Under the pieces are notes generated by a model. The model saw only the letters and a program-made list of their open reading frames with translations, had not been told where the DNA came from and searched no databases. The position numbers and the translations under genes are program-made. Source: Bacteroidales bacterium (GTDB taxonomy: Bacteria; Bacteroidota; Bacteroidia; Bacteroidales; VadinHA17). Taken from it: a stretch of DNA of 7,501 nucleotides. Each line of letters begins with the position of its first letter. Position 1 is the stretch's first letter. Shown here one piece after another: positions 5,702 through 7,501 of the stretch. The DNA lies in assembly GCA_003155705.1 (NCBI GenBank), contig PMEC01000241.1, positions 2,527 through 10,027 of the forward strand, written 5' to 3'.

Positions 5702-6700
5702 TTAGATTTTGACCAGCATTTTCCCCTGATTCTTACCGGCAAAAAGCCCTAAAAATGCATCAGGTAAATTATCGAAACCGTCAATAATGGTTTCAGTATA
5801 TTTAAGAGTTCCATCTTTCACCCATAATGTAAGCTGGGCAAAAGCTTCACCAAAACGATCAGCGTAATTACTGACTATGAATCCCTGCAGCTTAACGCTC
5901 CTTGTCAATAACATTGGAAGAATTGCAGGGCCCATCGGAACTCTTGTACTGTTATAAAGAGAGATCTGTCCGCATAAAGCTATTCTGGCATGAAAATTCA
6001 GATTAGCTATAACTGTATCAGTGATTTCACCACCTACATTATCATAATATACATCCACTCCTTTTGGACAAACTTCAGAGATAGCTTTTCTTAAATTCTT
6101 TGAGTCTTTATAATTTAAAGCTTCATCAAACCCGAATTTCTCTTTCAGGAGTTTGCACTTATCATCAGAACCAGTTATTCCAACAACGCGTGCTCCCTGG
6201 GTCTTGGCAATTTGCCCGGCAACAATTCCAACGGCTCCGGCGGCACCTGATATTACAACAGTTTCTCCTGATTTAGGTTTTCCTATATCCATAATCCCGA
6301 AATAGGCAGTAAGTCCTGGCATCCCAAGAATGCCGAGGTAGTATCCTGGCGAAACAATATTTGTATCAACTTTCCTTAGATTCTCTGCTTTTTCGATACT
6401 GTATTCTGCCCATGGTAACATTCCAAATACAGAATCGCCGGCCTGAAAGGATTTATCTTTACTTTCCACAACTTTGGCAACCACACCTCCTTTTATGGGC
6501 TGATCAACCTCGAAAGAAGCTGCATAAGATTTTACATCATTCATTCTGCCTCGCATATAGGGATCTACCGAGATAAAACACGACTTAAGCAATATTTCAT
6601 TGTTCTTAAGTTCATTTAGAACAATATCTTCTATTCTGAAATTATCCCTGGAAGGAAAACCGCTGGGTCGTGATGCGAGTACAAATTGACGTGTTTTCAT
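5702..6700 (-). CDS. NADP-dependent, zinc-independent reductase (LTB4-dehydrogenase/CurA-type MDR)
   Basis: The 332-residue protein matches the medium-chain reductase subgroup that includes leukotriene B4 12-hydroxydehydrogenase/2-alkenal reductase and bacterial CurA. Motifs in order: SVDPYMRGRM (44-53), the nucleotide-binding start GMPGLTAYFG (126-135), Rossmann SGAAGAVG (151-158), YYDNVGG (218-224) and LQGFIVSNY (271-279). No catalytic or structural zinc cysteine cluster is seen, as expected. Members reduce the C=C bond of alpha,beta-unsaturated aldehydes and ketones with NADPH, often serving detoxification of reactive carbonyls; the true substrate here is not known. The length is the family norm and the protein looks intact and cytoplasmic. 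It is the first gene of a two-gene unit with the alpha/beta hydrolase, and a sigma70-like promoter candidate lies just upstream (6718-6746). Confidence 0.92.
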   Translation of the reverse strand: MKTRQFVLASRPSGFPSRDNFRIEDIVLNELKNNEILLKSCFISVDPYMRGRMNDVKSYAASFEVDQPIKGGVVAKVVESKDKSFQAGDSVFGMLPWAEYSIEKAENLRKVDTNIVSPGYYLGILGMPGLTAYFGIMDIGKPKSGETVVISGAAGAVGIVAGQIAKTQGARVVGITGSDDKCKLLKEKFGFDEALNYKDSKNLRKAISEVCPKGVDVYYDNVGGEITDTVIANLNFHARIALCGQISLYNSTRVPMGPAILPMLLTRSVKLQGFIVSNYADRFGEAFAQLTLWVKDGTLKYTETIIDGFDNLPDAFLGLFAGKNQGKMLVKI

Positions 6701-6717
6701 AAGACTGTATTAAATTG

Positions 6718-6746
6718 TTTATAGAATAAAACAATAGATTTAACAA
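6718..6746 (-). promoter_or_regulatory. Candidate promoter of the reductase-hydrolase unit
   Basis: On the minus strand TTGTTA (6746-6741) and TATAAA (6723-6718) are separated by exactly 17 bases, a good sigma70-type arrangement. The -35 part overlaps a TTTG (6747-6744), resembling the Bacteroidota -33 element, but the -7 TAnnTTTG form is not matched. The expected transcription start near 6711 would leave a leader of only about 11 bases before the ATG of the reductase gene. The region is AT-rich, so chance matches are frequent. Confidence 0.35.
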
Positions 6747-6810
6747 ATTGTTTTACTGAATATTTCCAGTCTAATGTCAGATATGAAATTATAGCGTGAA
6801 GTATGCACAT

Positions 6811-6841
6811 AAAAAAATGAGCATAATCAAGGCCGTTTGAT
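6811..6841 (-). terminator. Possible weak terminator after the sulfatase gene
   Basis: Seven bases beyond the sulfatase stop, the minus strand can form a five-base-pair stem ATCAA / TTGAT (6841-6826) with a six-base loop. A run of seven T residues follows (6817-6811) after an eight-base gap. The stem is short and AT-rich and the gap is longer than in a typical intrinsic terminator, so this is only a plausible site. A transcript end here is expected because a promoter candidate for the next gene follows. Confidence 0.25.
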
Positions 6842-6847
6842 GGTGAG

Positions 6848-7501
6848 CTATTTTTTAGGCAGGAAGGATTTTGCCAGAGCGTCGGAATCCTTATATTTTA
6901 CCATAAGGTTCTCCAGTCTTTTATGAAGATCAGCTTTGACAGTAGCATAAGCCGGATCTTTGTAGACATTTTTCATCTCAAGCGGATCACTCTGTAAATC
7001 ATAAAGCTCCCATTCGTCTATATCATAATAATAATGAATAAGTTTATATCGTTCCGTGCTGATCCCGTAATGGCGTTTAACCATGTGAGAACCGGGATAT
7101 TCGTAATAATGGTAGTAATGCTCCTTTCTCCAGTCAGCTGGTGTATTGCCTTTTAAGATATCAACCATGCTCCTCCCCTGCATATCTTCAGGAACATTAA
7201 CTCCTGCAATATCGAGAAAAGTTTCTGCCAGGTCGAGGTTTGAGACCATGTCGTTGTTTACACTGCCAGGCCTGGTGACTCCCGGCCACTCTACAATCAA
7301 TGGTGTCCGGTAAGATTGTTCGAACATCCACCGTTTATCAAACCACCCATGTTCTCCTAGATAAAATCCCTGGTCAGATGCATAAATAACAACAGTGTTC
7401 TTATCAAGTCCGTTTTCTTTCAGAAATTCGAGAATCTCACCCACACTTTTATCAATCCCGGCAATACATGCCAGGTAATCCTGCAGATAACGCTGATATT
7501 T
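6848..7501 (-). CDS. C-terminal part of a type S1 (arylsulfatase-like) sulfatase
   Basis: The frame is open from the window edge to the TAG at 6848-6850, giving 217 visible residues, so the N-terminal part with the Cys/Ser-x-Pro-x-Arg formylglycine motif is outside. A GTG inside the frame at 7442-7444 is not a start: the 19 codons before it read [19 protein letters not shown], typical sulfatase sequence. In visible numbering, YASDQG (40-45) supplies the calcium-binding Asp-Gln pair and GEHGWFDKR (49-57) the active-site lysine region. [10 protein letters not shown] (65-74), [11 protein letters not shown] and the C-terminal W-E-L-Y-D-L-x-x-D-P (Trp-Glu-Leu-Tyr then Asp-Pro) module complete the family pattern. 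Such enzymes remove sulfate esters from glycans, usually after export, and need a maturase. The layout resembles N-acetylglucosamine-6-sulfatase-like members, but the substrate cannot be told from this part. The reductase gene follows after 147 bases. Confidence 0.93.
   Translation of the reverse strand, partial: KYQRYLQDYLACIAGIDKSVGEILEFLKENGLDKNTVVIYASDQGFYLGEHGWFDKRWMFEQSYRTPLIVEWPGVTRPGSVNNDMVSNLDLAETFLDIAGVNVPEDMQGRSMVDILKGNTPADWRKEHYYHYYEYPGSHMVKRHYGISTERYKLIHYYYDIDEWELYDLQSDPLEMKNVYKDPAYATVKADLHKRLENLMVKYKDSDALAKSFLPKK

Noticed and set aside
7442..7444. GTG as the start of the sulfatase frame
   Set aside because: The frame continues upstream to the window edge with sequence typical of sulfatases, so the gene is truncated by the window and does not start here.

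Overview
The window looks like a piece of a Bacteroidota chromosome, probably a free-living or gut-type Bacteroidales/Marinilabiliales relative. The evidence is AT-rich DNA, lipoproteins with a Cys-Lys/Arg-Lys/Asp processing site, an ECF sigma factor with a small single-pass partner, very weak Shine-Dalgarno sequences, a type S1 sulfatase and a PL22-type polysaccharide enzyme. No rRNA, tRNA, CRISPR array, transposase or phage gene was seen. Every credible gene is on the minus strand, so transcription runs from right to left.

Right part (7501 to 3046), read in the direction of transcription. First comes the C-terminal part of a sulfatase cut by the window edge, followed by a possible weak terminator. 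Next is a two-gene unit with 18 bases between genes: a zinc-independent NADP-dependent reductase of the LTB4-dehydrogenase/CurA group, then an alpha/beta hydrolase. A sigma70-like promoter candidate lies just before the reductase. After 112 bases comes an exported beta-propeller protein that keeps the catalytic and metal-binding pattern of oligogalacturonate lyase (PL22). Then there is an 18-bp perfect palindrome with a third half-copy, and a small four-helix membrane protein. The sulfatase and lyase suggest use of acidic or sulfated plant or algal polysaccharides, but no SusC/SusD pair is visible.

Middle (2623 to 3045): a 423-base AT-rich stretch with no gene. It separates the two halves and should hold the control region of the left-hand operon.

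Left part (2622 to 1): a compact run of five genes. They are an ECF sigma factor, a one-helix putative anti-sigma factor, a membrane-anchored Spy/CnrX-like periplasmic protein, a lipoprotein with two DUF1566 domains, and the first 41 codons of another lipoprotein. The order sigma, one-pass partner, LTxxQ-type periplasmic protein recalls the CnrYXH metal-sensing logic. However, the sensor-like protein lacks histidine ligands in its periplasmic helical domain, and the apparent outputs are surface lipoproteins. This left-hand operon is the best candidate for a poorly described signalling system in the window.
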